From Meiothermus sp. Pnk-1 (GTDB lineage Bacteria; Deinococcota; Deinococci; Deinococcales; Thermaceae): 64,000 nucleotides of DNA. The DNA lies in assembly GCF_003226535.1 (NCBI RefSeq), contig NZ_QKOB01000004.1, positions 62,001 to 126,000 of the forward strand, given 5' to 3'. This document shows, piece by piece, positions 40,991 through 50,711 of the stretch (position 1 is its first letter; the number at the start of each line of letters is the position of its first letter). The position numbers and the translations under genes were made by a program. Under the pieces are notes generated by a model. The model made no database searches, was not told the origin of the DNA, and worked only from the letters and a program-made list of their open reading frames with translations.

Positions 40991-42187
40991 ATGAGCGATC
41001 CCCAACCTCAGTCCCCAGAACACGACTTCGACATAGGGCGGCGACTCACTGCACTGGCGATAGGAATAGACCAACTTGAGCGCCGTCTCTCGAAGGGCCG
41101 AGGTACGCTGGATTCCGAGGGTCTGGTGCCGATCTATCTGGGCTCAGACCTCGTGCAGCCTGCGGAGTATTCCAGCTGGGAAGAGGCGCACGAATGGCTC
41201 GAGGGCTTGGAGCAAGAAGCCCGAAGCTACCCCGCAGGACCCCGCCAACGCTTTTTGCTCGATATGATCGATTCACTTAGGGCAGCGGTGCAGCTATTCA
41301 GCGGGCAAGATCTGAGTTTTGCCGAGAAGCTAAAGCGGTTAGTAGGGGTGCCAGCAGAACCGATTGAACCTGAACGGCTCGAGGCCTTGCAGTCCGAGTT
41401 GGACAGCCTCTTATCCGGGTTGGGCTACCGTCAAGGCACCCTCGCCGAGCGGGCTGCACGCTGGGAAGAGGAGCGTTTCGTAGAGTCAGATCAACTCGAA
41501 CCGCTTTTCCAGCGCTTTATGGCCGAAGCCCAGCGCCGCACCGACGAGCGGGTATTTCCCACCGGGGATTACAGCATGCGGCTAAATCTAGTACAGGACG
41601 TGCCCTACAGCGCCCGGTGCAATTTCGAGCAGGGCCAGATGGACCTCAACGCTGACTTGCGATTCACTCCCTCTGGGCTCAAACACCTGGTCTGTCACGA
41701 GGTGTTTCCTGGGCATTCCACCCAACTCCTATACACCCTCGAGGCAGCCCGACGCGGCGAGAGTACCCCTGACGTGCTGCTATGCACCGCCAACACCGTG
41801 GTGGGGGCGATCCAAGAGGGGATCGGCGATCAGGGGATTCACCTCATAGATTGGATCGAGACTCCCGACGACGCGATTTACCTCACCTTGCGCCGCCTGC
41901 GCACCGCCGCCGCAACCAGCGCGGCCTGGTATCAGATGGCAGAAGGCTGGCCTCTGGAGAAGGTGCGGGGCTTTCTGCAAGAGACCGCCTTTCCGCAGGA
42001 GACCTGGCTCGAGGGGCGCCTGCGCTTTGCGGCACATCCCTTCCGGGGGCCCTTTATCGCCTCCTACTGGTTTGGCGACGAGGCGGTGCGCGAAGCCCGG
42101 GAACGAGCTGGGAAGCGGCAAGCCGAGTTCGTGCGCTTCCTATATGGCACTATGAATAGCGTCGAGAGTATGAGGATGTGGGCCTGA
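40991..42187 (+). CDS. DUF885-like metallopeptidase with HExxxGH motif
   Basis: A 398-residue protein whose core motif C-H-E-V-F-P-G-H-S-T-Q corresponds to the HExxPGH signature of DUF885-type zinc peptidases. G-A-I-Q-E-G-I-G-D-Q-G lies downstream as the likely third ligand region. The N-terminal half is helical. No signal peptide, so it acts in the cytoplasm, plausibly on peptides brought in by the divergent importer. GGAGGACACGT precedes the ATG. Its stop overlaps the IclR start. It differs from the protein at 33487, which lacks the Glu. Confidence 0.75.
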   Translation: MSDPQPQSPEHDFDIGRRLTALAIGIDQLERRLSKGRGTLDSEGLVPIYLGSDLVQPAEYSSWEEAHEWLEGLEQEARSYPAGPRQRFLLDMIDSLRAAVQLFSGQDLSFAEKLKRLVGVPAEPIEPERLEALQSELDSLLSGLGYRQGTLAERAARWEEERFVESDQLEPLFQRFMAEAQRRTDERVFPTGDYSMRLNLVQDVPYSARCNFEQGQMDLNADLRFTPSGLKHLVCHEVFPGHSTQLLYTLEAARRGESTPDVLLCTANTVVGAIQEGIGDQGIHLIDWIETPDDAIYLTLRRLRTAAATSAAWYQMAEGWPLEKVRGFLQETAFPQETWLEGRLRFAAHPFRGPFIASYWFGDEAVREARERAGKRQAEFVRFLYGTMNSVESMRMWA

Positions 42188-42978
42188 TGGCACAAAGCGC
42201 TCCTCCTGAAACCCCGGAGACCTCGAGTACAGTGCGCGCTGTACAGCGCGCACTGCAGCTCATCGAGGTCTTTGCCCGTAGCCGTGGTCCTTTCGCTATC
42301 AGCGAGCTAGCCGCCGAAGTTGGATTGCCACCCAGCACCGTTCATCGGTTGGTGCAGACCCTAATGAGCCTAGATTATGTGGTGCAGTATCAGCAATCCA
42401 AGCGCTACGGAGTAGGCCGGGGCATCGCTGAGATTAACCGGGCCATGCTGCTCAAGTATGAGTTCAGCCGTTTCGCTAAGCCCCACCTCGAGGCCTTGGT
42501 CGAATCCACTGGCGAGACTGCCGGCTTAGCCGCTCTGTACGGCACCTCGGCGATCTACCTGAACCAAGTCGAAGCCCCTGCGATGGTGCGGGTCTCCAAC
42601 CCCGTAGGCACTCCGGTTCCCCTGCACTGCACTGCGGTAGGGAAGGTCTTTCTGGCCGACTTCCGCCCAGCTATGCTCGAGGAGACCATTGCCTATGCTG
42701 GTCTCGCGCCCAGCACCCCCCATACCCTGACCACCAAAGAATCCCTGGAGCGTGAATTGGAACGCATCCGCCACCAGGGCTACGCCCTCGACGACCAGGA
42801 GTACGCCGAGGGGGTGCGCTGCTTGGCGGTGGGGCTACGCGGCAGTTCGGGGGCGGTGGTGGCAGCGCTGAGTGTATGTGGCCCCCTGAACCGTATGAGC
42901 GACAGGCGCCTTCCTGAACTAGCCCAGCTGGTAATGGAAACCGCGGACCGCTTTGCCCGGCAGATGCGCGAACCTTAG
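42187..42978 (+). CDS. IclR-family transcriptional regulator
   Basis: A 263-residue regulator. The winged helix (V-Q-R-A-L-Q-L-I-E-V-F; S-E-L-A-A-E-V-G-L-P-P-S-T-V-H-R) is followed by the ligand domain with P-V-P-L-H-C-T-A-V-G-K-V-F-L. ATG 42187 overlaps the previous stop (TGATG) and is preferred to GTG 42178. It probably controls the divergent peptide-import operon and its own transcript through the TATTCC/GGAATA site. Confidence 0.9.
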   Translation: MAQSAPPETPETSSTVRAVQRALQLIEVFARSRGPFAISELAAEVGLPPSTVHRLVQTLMSLDYVVQYQQSKRYGVGRGIAEINRAMLLKYEFSRFAKPHLEALVESTGETAGLAALYGTSAIYLNQVEAPAMVRVSNPVGTPVPLHCTAVGKVFLADFRPAMLEETIAYAGLAPSTPHTLTTKESLERELERIRHQGYALDDQEYAEGVRCLAVGLRGSSGAVVAALSVCGPLNRMSDRRLPELAQLVMETADRFARQMREP

Positions 42979-42987
42979 AGGATCCCG

Positions 42988-44016
42988 ATGACCAAGGTGT
43001 TGATTTGTTCTTACTTAGAGCCTGAGTACGTGGAGCGCATCCGGGCGGTGGATGCTTCGCTCGAGGTGATATACGCCCCCGAACTCCTACCCAAACCGCG
43101 CTATACGGCAGATCATGTGGGGTTTCCCCTGAAGCGGACGCCTGAGCAACAGGCCCGTTGGGAAGACTTGCTGGGCGAGGCCGAAGTGCTCTTTGACTTC
43201 GATTACACGGGGGTTAAGGAGTTGCCCGAGCGGGCTAAGCGGGTACGCTGGATCCAGGCCAGCAGCGCAGGGATCGGACAGTTCGTCCGGCGAAATGGTT
43301 ACGAGCGTATGAATACGGTCTTCACCACAGCCAGCGGTATCCACGCCCGGCCTTTAGCCGAGTTCGTGCTTATGGTGATGCTCGAGAAGGTTAAGCAAGC
43401 GTCTCTCGCTCGCAAACAGCAGCAAGAACGCCTGTGGCAGCGCTTCGCTACTGAAGAGCTCACCCAAAAGACCTTGGCCATTGTCGGACTGGGCAACATT
43501 GGGCGGGAGGTAGCCCGGCTGGCCAAAGCCCTGGAGATGCGGGTGATCGCCAACAAGCGCCACCCCAACGGCCAGACCCCCGCTTCGCTTGGGGTGGATC
43601 AACTCTTTGCCTGGAACGAGCTTCACCCCATGCTCTCAGAGGCCGATTTCGCCTGCCTAATCACCCCACACACCCCGGAAACCGAGGGGCTGATGAATCG
43701 AGCTGCCTTCGCTGCGATGAAGCCGGGGGCGATGTTGATTAACATCGCGCGAGGAGCGGTGGTCGTCGAGGCAGATCTGCTCGAGGCCCTCGATTCCGGC
43801 CATCTGGCCCACGCCGCGTTAGACGTAGTTGCAGTCGAGCCGCTGCCCCCACAAAGCCCGCTCTGGGCGCACCCAAAGGTCACCATCTATCCGCACTCGG
43901 CCAGCACCAGCGCCTTCGAGAACGCCCGACTTACCGATCTATTCTGCCGAAACCTGCGCCGCTACCTGGATGGCGAACCGCTTCTCAATCGGCTTGACCT
44001 AAAGAGGATGTACTGA
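42988..44016 (+). CDS. D-2-hydroxyacid dehydrogenase (NAD-dependent)
   Basis: A 342-residue dehydrogenase. The cofactor loop is I-V-G-L-G-N-I-G-R-E-V and the catalytic triad is Arg in N-I-A-R-G-A-V, Glu in D-V-V-A-V-E-P-L-P and His in I-Y-P-H-S-A-S. Members act on glycerate, phosphoglycerate or other 2-hydroxyacids; this one is phosphoglycerate-dehydrogenase-like but without the ACT regulatory domain. GAGGAT precedes the ATG. It is the last gene of the plus-strand transcript 40991-44016. Confidence 0.9.
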   Translation: MTKVLICSYLEPEYVERIRAVDASLEVIYAPELLPKPRYTADHVGFPLKRTPEQQARWEDLLGEAEVLFDFDYTGVKELPERAKRVRWIQASSAGIGQFVRRNGYERMNTVFTTASGIHARPLAEFVLMVMLEKVKQASLARKQQQERLWQRFATEELTQKTLAIVGLGNIGREVARLAKALEMRVIANKRHPNGQTPASLGVDQLFAWNELHPMLSEADFACLITPHTPETEGLMNRAAFAAMKPGAMLINIARGAVVVEADLLEALDSGHLAHAALDVVAVEPLPPQSPLWAHPKVTIYPHSASTSAFENARLTDLFCRNLRRYLDGEPLLNRLDLKRMY

Positions 44017-44132
44017 GAGCCTATCCGAAAAGTCCCGTAGCTCTGAAGCAAATCAGCTCGCAAGCCAGGTGCTGGAAAGCCAAATCCGACATCCCGCACC
44101 CCCTCCCGGCTTTAGGGTTTTGGGCTGGAAAT

Positions 44133-44370
44133 CACGCTCAACCTAGAGGTGTGCGACCTGGCCCACCTGGGCTGGGTGGCCGGCACCCTGGACCGGATCG
44201 GCCTGGTAGAGACCGTGGATTGGTTCGTAGGGCCAGGGCCGGGGCACGGCGTGGCCCTGTACTGAATACCCTGGGCTTTGTCCCTCTCACTACCCATTCG
44301 GCCATTTTTCCCAGGGCAAGCCCATGATCCGGTGGGCCTTTCAGCTATTCCTTTGGAGGCTGGTCTAAGG
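44133..44370 (+). pseudogene. IS1634-type transposase relic
   Basis: Plus-strand pieces of a transposase. 44133-44262 reads L-E-V-C-D-L-A-H-L-G-W-V-A-G, then R-I-G-L-V-E-T-V-D, matching the DUF4277 start of IS1634-type transposases. About 45 bases later G-K-P-M-I-R-W-A-F-Q-L-F resembles the C-terminal end of the same family. Over 90% of the gene is missing. It fills most of the 424-base gap between 44016 and 44441; the rest holds nothing recognisable. Confidence 0.55.
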
Positions 44371-44440
44371 GGACATCTCTGAACTGAGCGAGTTCGCTTT
44401 TTCCTATCCTGGCAAGGCAATCAAGTAGCTTATGGAGGAA

Positions 44441-45373
44441 TCACTCTCCGTCTGAATCACTTTTGATATAACCCCAGCTTCGACGTATCGTTCCCACGCT
44501 GACTTGAACATCTTCCCATACGTAATCATCAGCAGCCTCAAATGGATAGAACAGTTCCAGGACCACCGGAATTCCTTCAGGACCATCTTTTAGCAGATCG
44601 CGAATTTTGAAAAGGTCAACAATTCCAGGGGTGCTGAAACCCCAGTGCGAGTCGCTTTGTCCATCCGTTTGTTGTAGATGGAGCATACCTATCCTGTTCC
44701 CAAGCGCTAGCCAGGGCTCAAGGCGGGCGTGCTCTTGATACAAGGGTCGATACAAGGCGTGACCCACATCGATACAAAGTTTTACTGGAATAAATCCGGT
44801 TAGGTGTTCTAGGAGACGTACCGATTCCTCTGGAGAAACAGGGGTTTCCCTAGGCAATGGGGTTGGTTCAATAAGCCACTCACGTATACCAAGCTTACTG
44901 GCGTATTCCAGAAGCGTACGTAGATCCTCTACAAGCCTGTCTAGACGCTCTTTGCGACTGGCAGGATTGACATTGTCACGTACAGACATCCCTCCAACTG
45001 GCCCACCAATTCTAGGGGTTTCGAGTTCAGCAGCCGTTTCGATCGCAGCGCGCCACCAATTCATGGCGGCTTCTCGCCCTTCGGGCAAAGGATGCAAGAG
45101 GTTATTATAGGTGTAGCAAGCCAACCCCACGAACGCACTGTGGATCTCAAGGCCGAAAGCCTTGGCCGCTTTGCTGTGCTGTTGTGCGAGAGATATGCGC
45201 AAGAGAGCAGGCCAGAGAGGATCCAGCAGATCAAAGCTAAACTGAACCAGCTCTAACCCGCACGCTACAACCCGCTCAGCCCAAGCCTCAGGTTCTACCC
45301 AGCGTTTGACCGCGAAGCTGAGGTTTATCCCTAAAGGGTTAGGGGTGGCGATCACCTGCTCAGAGCCGTTCAT
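44441..45373 (-). CDS. Sugar isomerase/epimerase-like TIM-barrel protein
   Basis: A 310-residue xylose-isomerase-like (AP endonuclease family 2) TIM barrel. Metal-site candidates are Glu in W-L-I-E-P-T-P, Asp and His in C-I-D-V-G-H-A-L-Y, and His in M-L-H-L-Q-Q-T-D with H-W-G-F-S-T-P-G. Such enzymes isomerise or epimerise ketoses. AGGAGG precedes the start. An inverted repeat lies just upstream (45391-45406). The gene is adjacent to a sugar importer, 500 bases away in the same direction. Confidence 0.8.
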   Translation of the reverse strand: MNGSEQVIATPNPLGINLSFAVKRWVEPEAWAERVVACGLELVQFSFDLLDPLWPALLRISLAQQHSKAAKAFGLEIHSAFVGLACYTYNNLLHPLPEGREAAMNWWRAAIETAAELETPRIGGPVGGMSVRDNVNPASRKERLDRLVEDLRTLLEYASKLGIREWLIEPTPLPRETPVSPEESVRLLEHLTGFIPVKLCIDVGHALYRPLYQEHARLEPWLALGNRIGMLHLQQTDGQSDSHWGFSTPGIVDLFKIRDLLKDGPEGIPVVLELFYPFEAADDYVWEDVQVSVGTIRRSWGYIKSDSDGE

Positions 45374-45872
45374 AGAAACCTCCTATGGAAGCTTGCAGAT
45401 GCAAGCACGCTATACTAGTTCACAGCGTGCCCCACATTCAGGTAACCAGAAAGCGTCTACTCTCCTTCCGCGAAAATTATGTAGATCCTCAAAGCGAACC
45501 TGAACATGTGGATCCTGGGAGTGAACTGGCAGTGTCCACTTACTACACGGTTCTTGCATTTTTTGGCAAATAGTACTTACGAACAAGTAAAGCTTTGCAC
45601 AATCTGAGCGGCTACACCATCTGTCAGAAGGCTCTACAAGCTTGACTAAGAATTCTGGCGTAAAGCCCTTCGAGCCGGGAGGCCGCAGACCTGGCTTGGA
45701 TTTGCCAATCACTGCGCTATCGACTCTCACCGTAAGATCCTTCAAATGTATTAGATGCGGCGCTCATCTCTTGTACCTTGATTTGGGGCTGTTGGGTTGT
45801 TTTTCCGGTGCAAAAAGTGCTTCGCCGCAGCAGATCGCCATAGGTTCGAAGTGCCGTGAGCTGGTCGGTGGT
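45374..45872. other. Intergenic stretch without recognised gene
   Basis: About 500 AT-richer bases. Apart from the inverted repeat at 45391-45406 and a possible minus-strand -10 (TAGTAT near 45408-45414), nothing coding is convincing on either strand. It could carry decayed insertion-sequence material. Confidence 0.5.
45391..45406. promoter_or_regulatory. Inverted repeat upstream of TIM-barrel gene
   Basis: GCTTGCA, GA, TGCAAGC: a perfect 7-bp inverted repeat 17 bases before the start codon of the minus-strand gene and next to a possible -10. It suits an operator. Confidence 0.4.
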
Positions 45873-46745
45873 CTATTTTATGGCCCCTAAAGTGAGACCT
45901 CGTACAAGATGCCTAGACACTAATACAGCGAAGACAATCACTGGTAGCACTATCATAGTTCCTGTGGCCATAATTTCACCCCACGGCAGATCGTACCCAC
46001 TCATGAATGCAGTGGCAGCAACAGGAGCAGTACGAGCAGCTGCCCGCGTAAGCACAAGGGCATATAGCAACTCGTTCCAGCTAAAGATGAAACAGAGGAT
46101 GGCAGAGACCACCACCCCTGGGGTAGCCAGCGGCAAGACCACTCGAAAGAAGGCTATAAAGGGCGTAGCTCCGTCTACTACTGCAGCTTCGTCAAGCTCC
46201 CGAGGAACTGCTCGGAACTGATCCATTACAATCCATACCACGAGCGGCACGTTAAAGGTCAGATAAATGGCCACCAAGGTCCAGGGGTTGTCAAGAACCC
46301 CTAGCGCCCTTGCCAGGAGAAAGAAGGGCAGAGCAAGCACTACCGGGGACATAAATCGGTTGCTAATTATCCAAAACCACACCTCGCGCTTACCTCGCCA
46401 CTCCCATCGTGCCAAGGCATAAGCTGCAGGTGTTCCTACCAAAAGCGCCAGGAAGGTAGATGCAGTTCCTATGATGAGGGAGTTAAACAGTGAGCGGGCC
46501 ACATCTACTCGGGAAAGCGCTTCGCGGTAGTGGTCGAGGGTAGGGGTGAAGATCCATACTGGCGGGAAGGCTAACACGTCGGCCCGAGTCTTTAACGAGG
46601 CTGCGACCATCCAGAAAAAGGGAAAGACGGTGGCCACGATGACTAGCACTAGCGCTACCCCCACTGCGAGGTGCCCTAGATCAACCCGTGGACGTGACAC
46701 TGCTTTTTCACGAACTATATCGGCATCTATCATCTTTCCAGCCAC
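45873..46745 (-). CDS. Sugar ABC permease (MalG family)
   Basis: A 290-residue permease with six helices. The N-terminal helix [17 protein letters not shown] is typical of MalG, and the EAA coupling loop is [13 protein letters not shown]. It pairs with the MalF-type permease upstream, which ends at the adjacent base. The C-terminus [11 protein letters not shown] is the usual one. Substrate presumably a sugar or polyol. Confidence 0.9.
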   Translation of the reverse strand: MAGKMIDADIVREKAVSRPRVDLGHLAVGVALVLVIVATVFPFFWMVAASLKTRADVLAFPPVWIFTPTLDHYREALSRVDVARSLFNSLIIGTASTFLALLVGTPAAYALARWEWRGKREVWFWIISNRFMSPVVLALPFFLLARALGVLDNPWTLVAIYLTFNVPLVVWIVMDQFRAVPRELDEAAVVDGATPFIAFFRVVLPLATPGVVVSAILCFIFSWNELLYALVLTRAAARTAPVAATAFMSGYDLPWGEIMATGTMIVLPVIVFAVLVSRHLVRGLTLGAIK

Positions 46746-47624
46746 CTATTCTGTTTCACGGTAGAACACACGAATGTATAGCCTCGCAAGTACTATGGTC
46801 ACTACCAGCGATAGAACGGCCATAGCGGAAGCCACCCCGAGATCGAAGACGCGGAATCCAACGCGCTGGGTATATACGCTGATCAGCTCAGTAGCGGAGC
46901 CAGGACCACCTCGCGTCATCACGAAAATCAGATCGAACAACTTCATCGCATCCGCCGTACGCAAAATCAGTACGGCGGTAAGCCCCGGAAGCAGGTAAGG
47001 CCACTCCACGAAGCGAAACAAATCCCACCGCCGATCCGTTTCGAGAGTGGCCGCTTCCACAGCCTCGTGGGGCACCGAAGTAAGGCTTGCTAGAAACACC
47101 AGGGCAAAAAAGGGCGTCCACTGCCAGGTGTCCATGAACGCCACTGCCAGCAGTGCCAGATTAGGATCTCCCAAGAAAGTGACCTTGGCACCACCGAGCA
47201 GATAAACTATCCAATTTGCCAGGCCAAAGTCACTATCGAAGATGAGCCGGCCTATCAGACCTACCACCGCAGGGGTAGTTGCCAGCGGGATTACCAGAGC
47301 GACCCGAGCAACCGAGCGAAGAAACCCCCAATCCTTTCGGTACAGCAAGAGCGCTATGAACAAGCCCAGCAGAAACTGTACCGGAAGGGTCAAAATTAGA
47401 AAGAAAAAGGTGCGCCCTAACGATCCCCAAAAATACGGGTCGCTGAAGACCTGCAGATAGTTGGCAAAGTTGTTCCATCCAAAGCCCAGCGCGGGTTTAG
47501 TGATTTGGTAATCACGCAAGGAAACATCCACCGCAAACAGCAGGGGAAAAATCCCGACTCCAAGCAAAACAATAACTGCGGGAGCGAGAAAAAAGTTGCG
47601 GGTTCGGGGTGACCACATGCTCAC
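46746..47624 (-). CDS. Sugar ABC permease (MalF family)
   Basis: A 292-residue permease starting with [17 protein letters not shown] and six helices; EAA loop [14 protein letters not shown]. It is directly adjacent to the MalG-type gene and overlaps the SIS-domain gene by four bases. No ATPase is encoded nearby, so a shared MsmK-type ATPase is expected elsewhere. Confidence 0.9.
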   Translation of the reverse strand: MSMWSPRTRNFFLAPAVIVLLGVGIFPLLFAVDVSLRDYQITKPALGFGWNNFANYLQVFSDPYFWGSLGRTFFFLILTLPVQFLLGLFIALLLYRKDWGFLRSVARVALVIPLATTPAVVGLIGRLIFDSDFGLANWIVYLLGGAKVTFLGDPNLALLAVAFMDTWQWTPFFALVFLASLTSVPHEAVEAATLETDRRWDLFRFVEWPYLLPGLTAVLILRTADAMKLFDLIFVMTRGGPGSATELISVYTQRVGFRVFDLGVASAMAVLSLVVTIVLARLYIRVFYRETE

Positions 47625-48181
47625 TCCAGGTTGGTATGCCTCAAGCGCATTTGGGCAGGATCTTGACCTAACCGCTCACGCAGCAAAATGGAAATCAGAT
47701 CAGCGAACACCATCAGCACGGCCTCGTACAGGCTACCCATGGGCAGTATTGAGGTCGCCTCGCCCTGGTCATTTGCCATGGTCTGAGCAGGCAGATACAC
47801 AATCACATCACACAGCTGAGGAACTGTGCCCTGCGGCTGTGCGGTGAAGCAAAGGGTTCGGGCCTTGGCCTGCCGGGCAGCACGGACAAGGCCCTCTACG
47901 GTGAAAAAGTGACCGGGGCCTGCACTTACCAACAGCAAATCACCATCACTCAAAGGCGGCGTGGTCATATCACCCACCACGTGGGCGTCTAAGCCGAGGT
48001 GGAACAGCCGCATACACAAGGCCTTCATCATCAGCCCTTCGCGACCGACGCCATATGTAGCGATACGGCGAGCGTGCAAAACCTCATTGAGTAGGGTTTC
48101 CGTCGCTTCAGGACTTACCTTAGCAAACACCCCTTCGATCTCGGAAAGAGCTTGGGCTGCCATTGCTCTCAAATCATGCAT
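47621..48181 (-). CDS. SIS-domain protein, 6-phospho-3-hexuloisomerase-like
   Basis: A 186-residue SIS protein. [11 protein letters not shown] is the phosphosugar-binding loop, [10 protein letters not shown] is the second, and the end M-R-L-R-H-T-N-L-E is the hallmark of 6-phospho-3-hexuloisomerase, which isomerises 3-hexulose-6-phosphate to fructose-6-phosphate. ATG 48181 is chosen for AGGTGG upstream and family length; the longer frame from 48259 lacks a site. Here it sits in a sugar-import operon without hexulose-phosphate synthase, so it probably acts on a ketose phosphate from the transported sugar. Confidence 0.75.
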   Translation of the reverse strand: MHDLRAMAAQALSEIEGVFAKVSPEATETLLNEVLHARRIATYGVGREGLMMKALCMRLFHLGLDAHVVGDMTTPPLSDGDLLLVSAGPGHFFTVEGLVRAARQAKARTLCFTAQPQGTVPQLCDVIVYLPAQTMANDQGEATSILPMGSLYEAVLMVFADLISILLRERLGQDPAQMRLRHTNLE

Positions 48182-48269
48182 AACTCCACCTGGTGTTGTT
48201 GCCTGCACGGGCCTTCTTAGGTACTCTCGAGCGCTCCGCGCAGGCAACACATCAGCCAACCACTCGAGG

Positions 48270-49619
48270 CTATTGCAATTTCGGTTTTTTGCCGTCGTAG
48301 TATCCGGCTTTCGTCAGAATCTCTTTCACTTTGGCGTTGATTTGAGCAGCACCATCCTTCACCGAAACCTTGCCCAGCATCATCTCGGTGCCAATTTGTG
48401 CGATAACCTCAGAGATCTCAGGCCACTCGGGGAAACGTGGACGGAAGATAGGGTTACCCTGTTCCCAGGCCTTTACCATCGGTACCGTAAAGGGGAAAGC
48501 TTTCTGGATAGCCGGATCCTTGTACACGCTCATCCGAGCCGAGACACCGCCAGCTCTGACGTAATCCTTGGCCTTAGCCTCGCTGGTGATCCACTGGATG
48601 AACAAGTATGCGGCAGCTTGCCGCTCCGGCGGGCTAAACGCGTTGACTCCGTAGCTGAAACCACCCAAAGCTCCCTTGAGACCCGCAGGGCCTGCAGGCT
48701 CAGTGGCCACACCGAGGCAGTTGCCAAGCTTGGAGGATTTAGGGTCTGCGAGGGTAGTGTAAAATGCGCTCCACTCGGTGATCATGGCGACCTTACCCTG
48801 CGCCAGGGCGTTTACCGCTTCGTTGTGGTCATAGTCGACTATGCCCGGAGGCATGTACTTCATGAGATCCTGACGGAATTGCAGGCCACGCAATGAGGCT
48901 GGAGAGAGCAGATTAGGCTCGAAGGTTTTGGGATCGATCAAAGAGCCGCCAAAAGGCCAGAGCATCCGCATAAAGCTGTCTGCGCTCTGTGTCTCTCCGC
49001 GTCGGGACTGTAGAGCAAAGGCATACACCCCCGCTTTAGGGTTGGTGAGTTTGGGGGCGTATACCTTCAGGAGTTCTTCCCAGGTAGCCGGTGGCTTGCT
49101 AAATCCAGCTTTTTGCAGCATGCATTTGTTATAGAACAACAGCCCAGCGTAGTTATCGAAGGGAAGTCCGTAGATCTTTTTGTCCCAGGTGCCGAAGCTG
49201 TCGAGTAGAATGGGGAAAAACCCTTTGAGATTGAGCGCCGGGTCAGCCAGCTTCGGATCGTTATAGAACTTCTCAAGAGGTACCAGCCAGCCGTTGGAGG
49301 CGAACTCTCCAATCCATACGACATCGGTGAGTACCACGTCGTACTCCCCGCCGCGGGCAGTCATGTCAAGGACAATCTTCTCCCGAGTGTTTTCGTAAGG
49401 GATCACTTCAGTATTCACCTTGATCCCGGTTATCTTCTCGAACTCCGGCAATAGCTTGGCTGCGGCCTTGTACCCGGGACGGTCGAGGAAGATAGCTTTG
49501 ATGCTGGTGCCAGCATACGGTTTGGCTGCCTCTGCTAGCGACCATCCCTGAGCTGCTCCTATTCCCCCTATGGTGATACACAGAGTGAGGGCCGTAACGA
49601 GTGCAACTAGACGCTTCAC
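48270..49619 (-). CDS. Sugar ABC substrate-binding protein (family 1)
   Basis: A 449-residue extracellular solute-binding protein. GTG 49619 with AAAGGAGG upstream opens a signal peptide ([13 protein letters not shown], cleavage near G-A-A-Q-G). Family 1 features include [10 protein letters not shown] and [11 protein letters not shown]. It captures a sugar or polyol for the MalFG-type permeases downstream. A longer frame to 49667 lacks a ribosome site. Confidence 0.9.
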   Translation of the reverse strand: MKRLVALVTALTLCITIGGIGAAQGWSLAEAAKPYAGTSIKAIFLDRPGYKAAAKLLPEFEKITGIKVNTEVIPYENTREKIVLDMTARGGEYDVVLTDVVWIGEFASNGWLVPLEKFYNDPKLADPALNLKGFFPILLDSFGTWDKKIYGLPFDNYAGLLFYNKCMLQKAGFSKPPATWEELLKVYAPKLTNPKAGVYAFALQSRRGETQSADSFMRMLWPFGGSLIDPKTFEPNLLSPASLRGLQFRQDLMKYMPPGIVDYDHNEAVNALAQGKVAMITEWSAFYTTLADPKSSKLGNCLGVATEPAGPAGLKGALGGFSYGVNAFSPPERQAAAYLFIQWITSEAKAKDYVRAGGVSARMSVYKDPAIQKAFPFTVPMVKAWEQGNPIFRPRFPEWPEISEVIAQIGTEMMLGKVSVKDGAAQINAKVKEILTKAGYYDGKKPKLQ

Positions 49620-49667
49620 AACTGCCTCCTTTCCACAATGCGGGGCATTCCCCGCCTCATCGTCCAT

Positions 49668-50711
49668 TCAGCCATCGATCGGGGTTTGTGGCTGAATGTG
49701 GATGACGCTTTTGATAATCTCCTCCTTACGCGCAGCCTGAAGGGAGAAGGCTAAAGGGGCTTGATCCAGGGTGAATTGATGCGTAGCCACCGCCCGCAAG
49801 TTGACACGGCCGGATGAGGCAAGGCGGATTGCTCGTGGGTATACGTGGCCCATTCGCCTAGAGAGTTTGATCGTGAGTCCCTTACGCCGCACCTGCGAAG
49901 CTGTGAGGCTAAAGCGATCACCCTCAGGTATACCGACCAGCACCACTCTGCCACCGATGCGTGCGACCGTGCAGGCGTCTTCTGGACCTTGTGCGCTGTC
50001 AGTGGCCTCCAGCACCACCTCCGCTCCCAGCCCTTCGGTGGCCTGTAAAAGTTCCTCTGGGGTGCTATGAACAGCATCTGCGCCAAGCTCCAGAGCTTTA
50101 CGGCGGCGATACTCTAGCGGCTCAAGGACGTGCACCTCCCCGGCCCCAGCTACCCGGGCTACCTGAAGGAGATACATGCCAATCGCCCCGGCCCCCACCA
50201 CAGCTACTCGGCAGCCAAGGCGAATCTTCGCGTGGTCCACCGCGTGAATCGCAACTCCGAGCGGCTCCAGCAAAGCCGCGTCCACCGCGTCAAACCCTTT
50301 CGGCAGAGGGAAAAGATTGCTCGGTTTGGCCCAGAAGAACTCCCGCATAGCCCCGGGGACTGGGGGAGAACCTGCGAATTCCACGTTGGGACAGAGATTT
50401 GGGGAGCCCGCCAAGCACCACTCACAACCACCACAAGATTCGGCAGGATCTACTGCGACCAGTGTACCTTCCGGCAAGCCAAACCTTGCCCCATTCGGAT
50501 CGTCTACTATGCCAGAAAACTCATGTCCTACTACAAAGGGTTCCCGTACCACTGCACTGCCGATACCGCCTTCGAGAAAGTAGTGTAGATCTGAGCCGCA
50601 CACTGTTACGGCCTGTACCGCGATGCGCAGCCGCCCTTCCACGTCCGTGGGGGGTTGCTCGAACTCCCCTACCCTGACTTTCCCTGGGCCATCGATCAAA
50701 AGAGCTTTCAT
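49668..50711 (-). CDS. Zinc-dependent medium-chain dehydrogenase (sugar-alcohol type)
   Basis: A 347-residue MDR enzyme. Catalytic zinc ligands are Cys in V-T-V-C-G-S-D and His in V-V-G-H-E-F-S-G. The structural zinc site has four Cys in the S-C-G-G-C-E-W-C-L-A loop and P-N-L-C-P. The cofactor loop is V-V-G-A-G-A-I-G. Relatives oxidise sorbitol, xylitol, L-idonate or threonine; in this operon a polyol to ketose step is the best guess. The start overlaps the DeoR gene stop (50708-50711). Confidence 0.85.
   Translation of the reverse strand: MKALLIDGPGKVRVGEFEQPPTDVEGRLRIAVQAVTVCGSDLHYFLEGGIGSAVVREPFVVGHEFSGIVDDPNGARFGLPEGTLVAVDPAESCGGCEWCLAGSPNLCPNVEFAGSPPVPGAMREFFWAKPSNLFPLPKGFDAVDAALLEPLGVAIHAVDHAKIRLGCRVAVVGAGAIGMYLLQVARVAGAGEVHVLEPLEYRRRKALELGADAVHSTPEELLQATEGLGAEVVLEATDSAQGPEDACTVARIGGRVVLVGIPEGDRFSLTASQVRRKGLTIKLSRRMGHVYPRAIRLASSGRVNLRAVATHQFTLDQAPLAFSLQAARKEEIIKSVIHIQPQTPIDG

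Noticed and set aside
45410-45745. Minus-strand frame of about 110 codons
   Set aside because: No ribosome site, no domain and an unnatural composition; treated as non-coding.
30373-48181. A complete formaldehyde assimilation (RuMP or H4MPT) pathway from Fae and the hexuloisomerase-like gene
   Set aside because: The two genes are 17 kb apart in different operons, and neither hexulose-phosphate synthase nor methanopterin genes are in the window.
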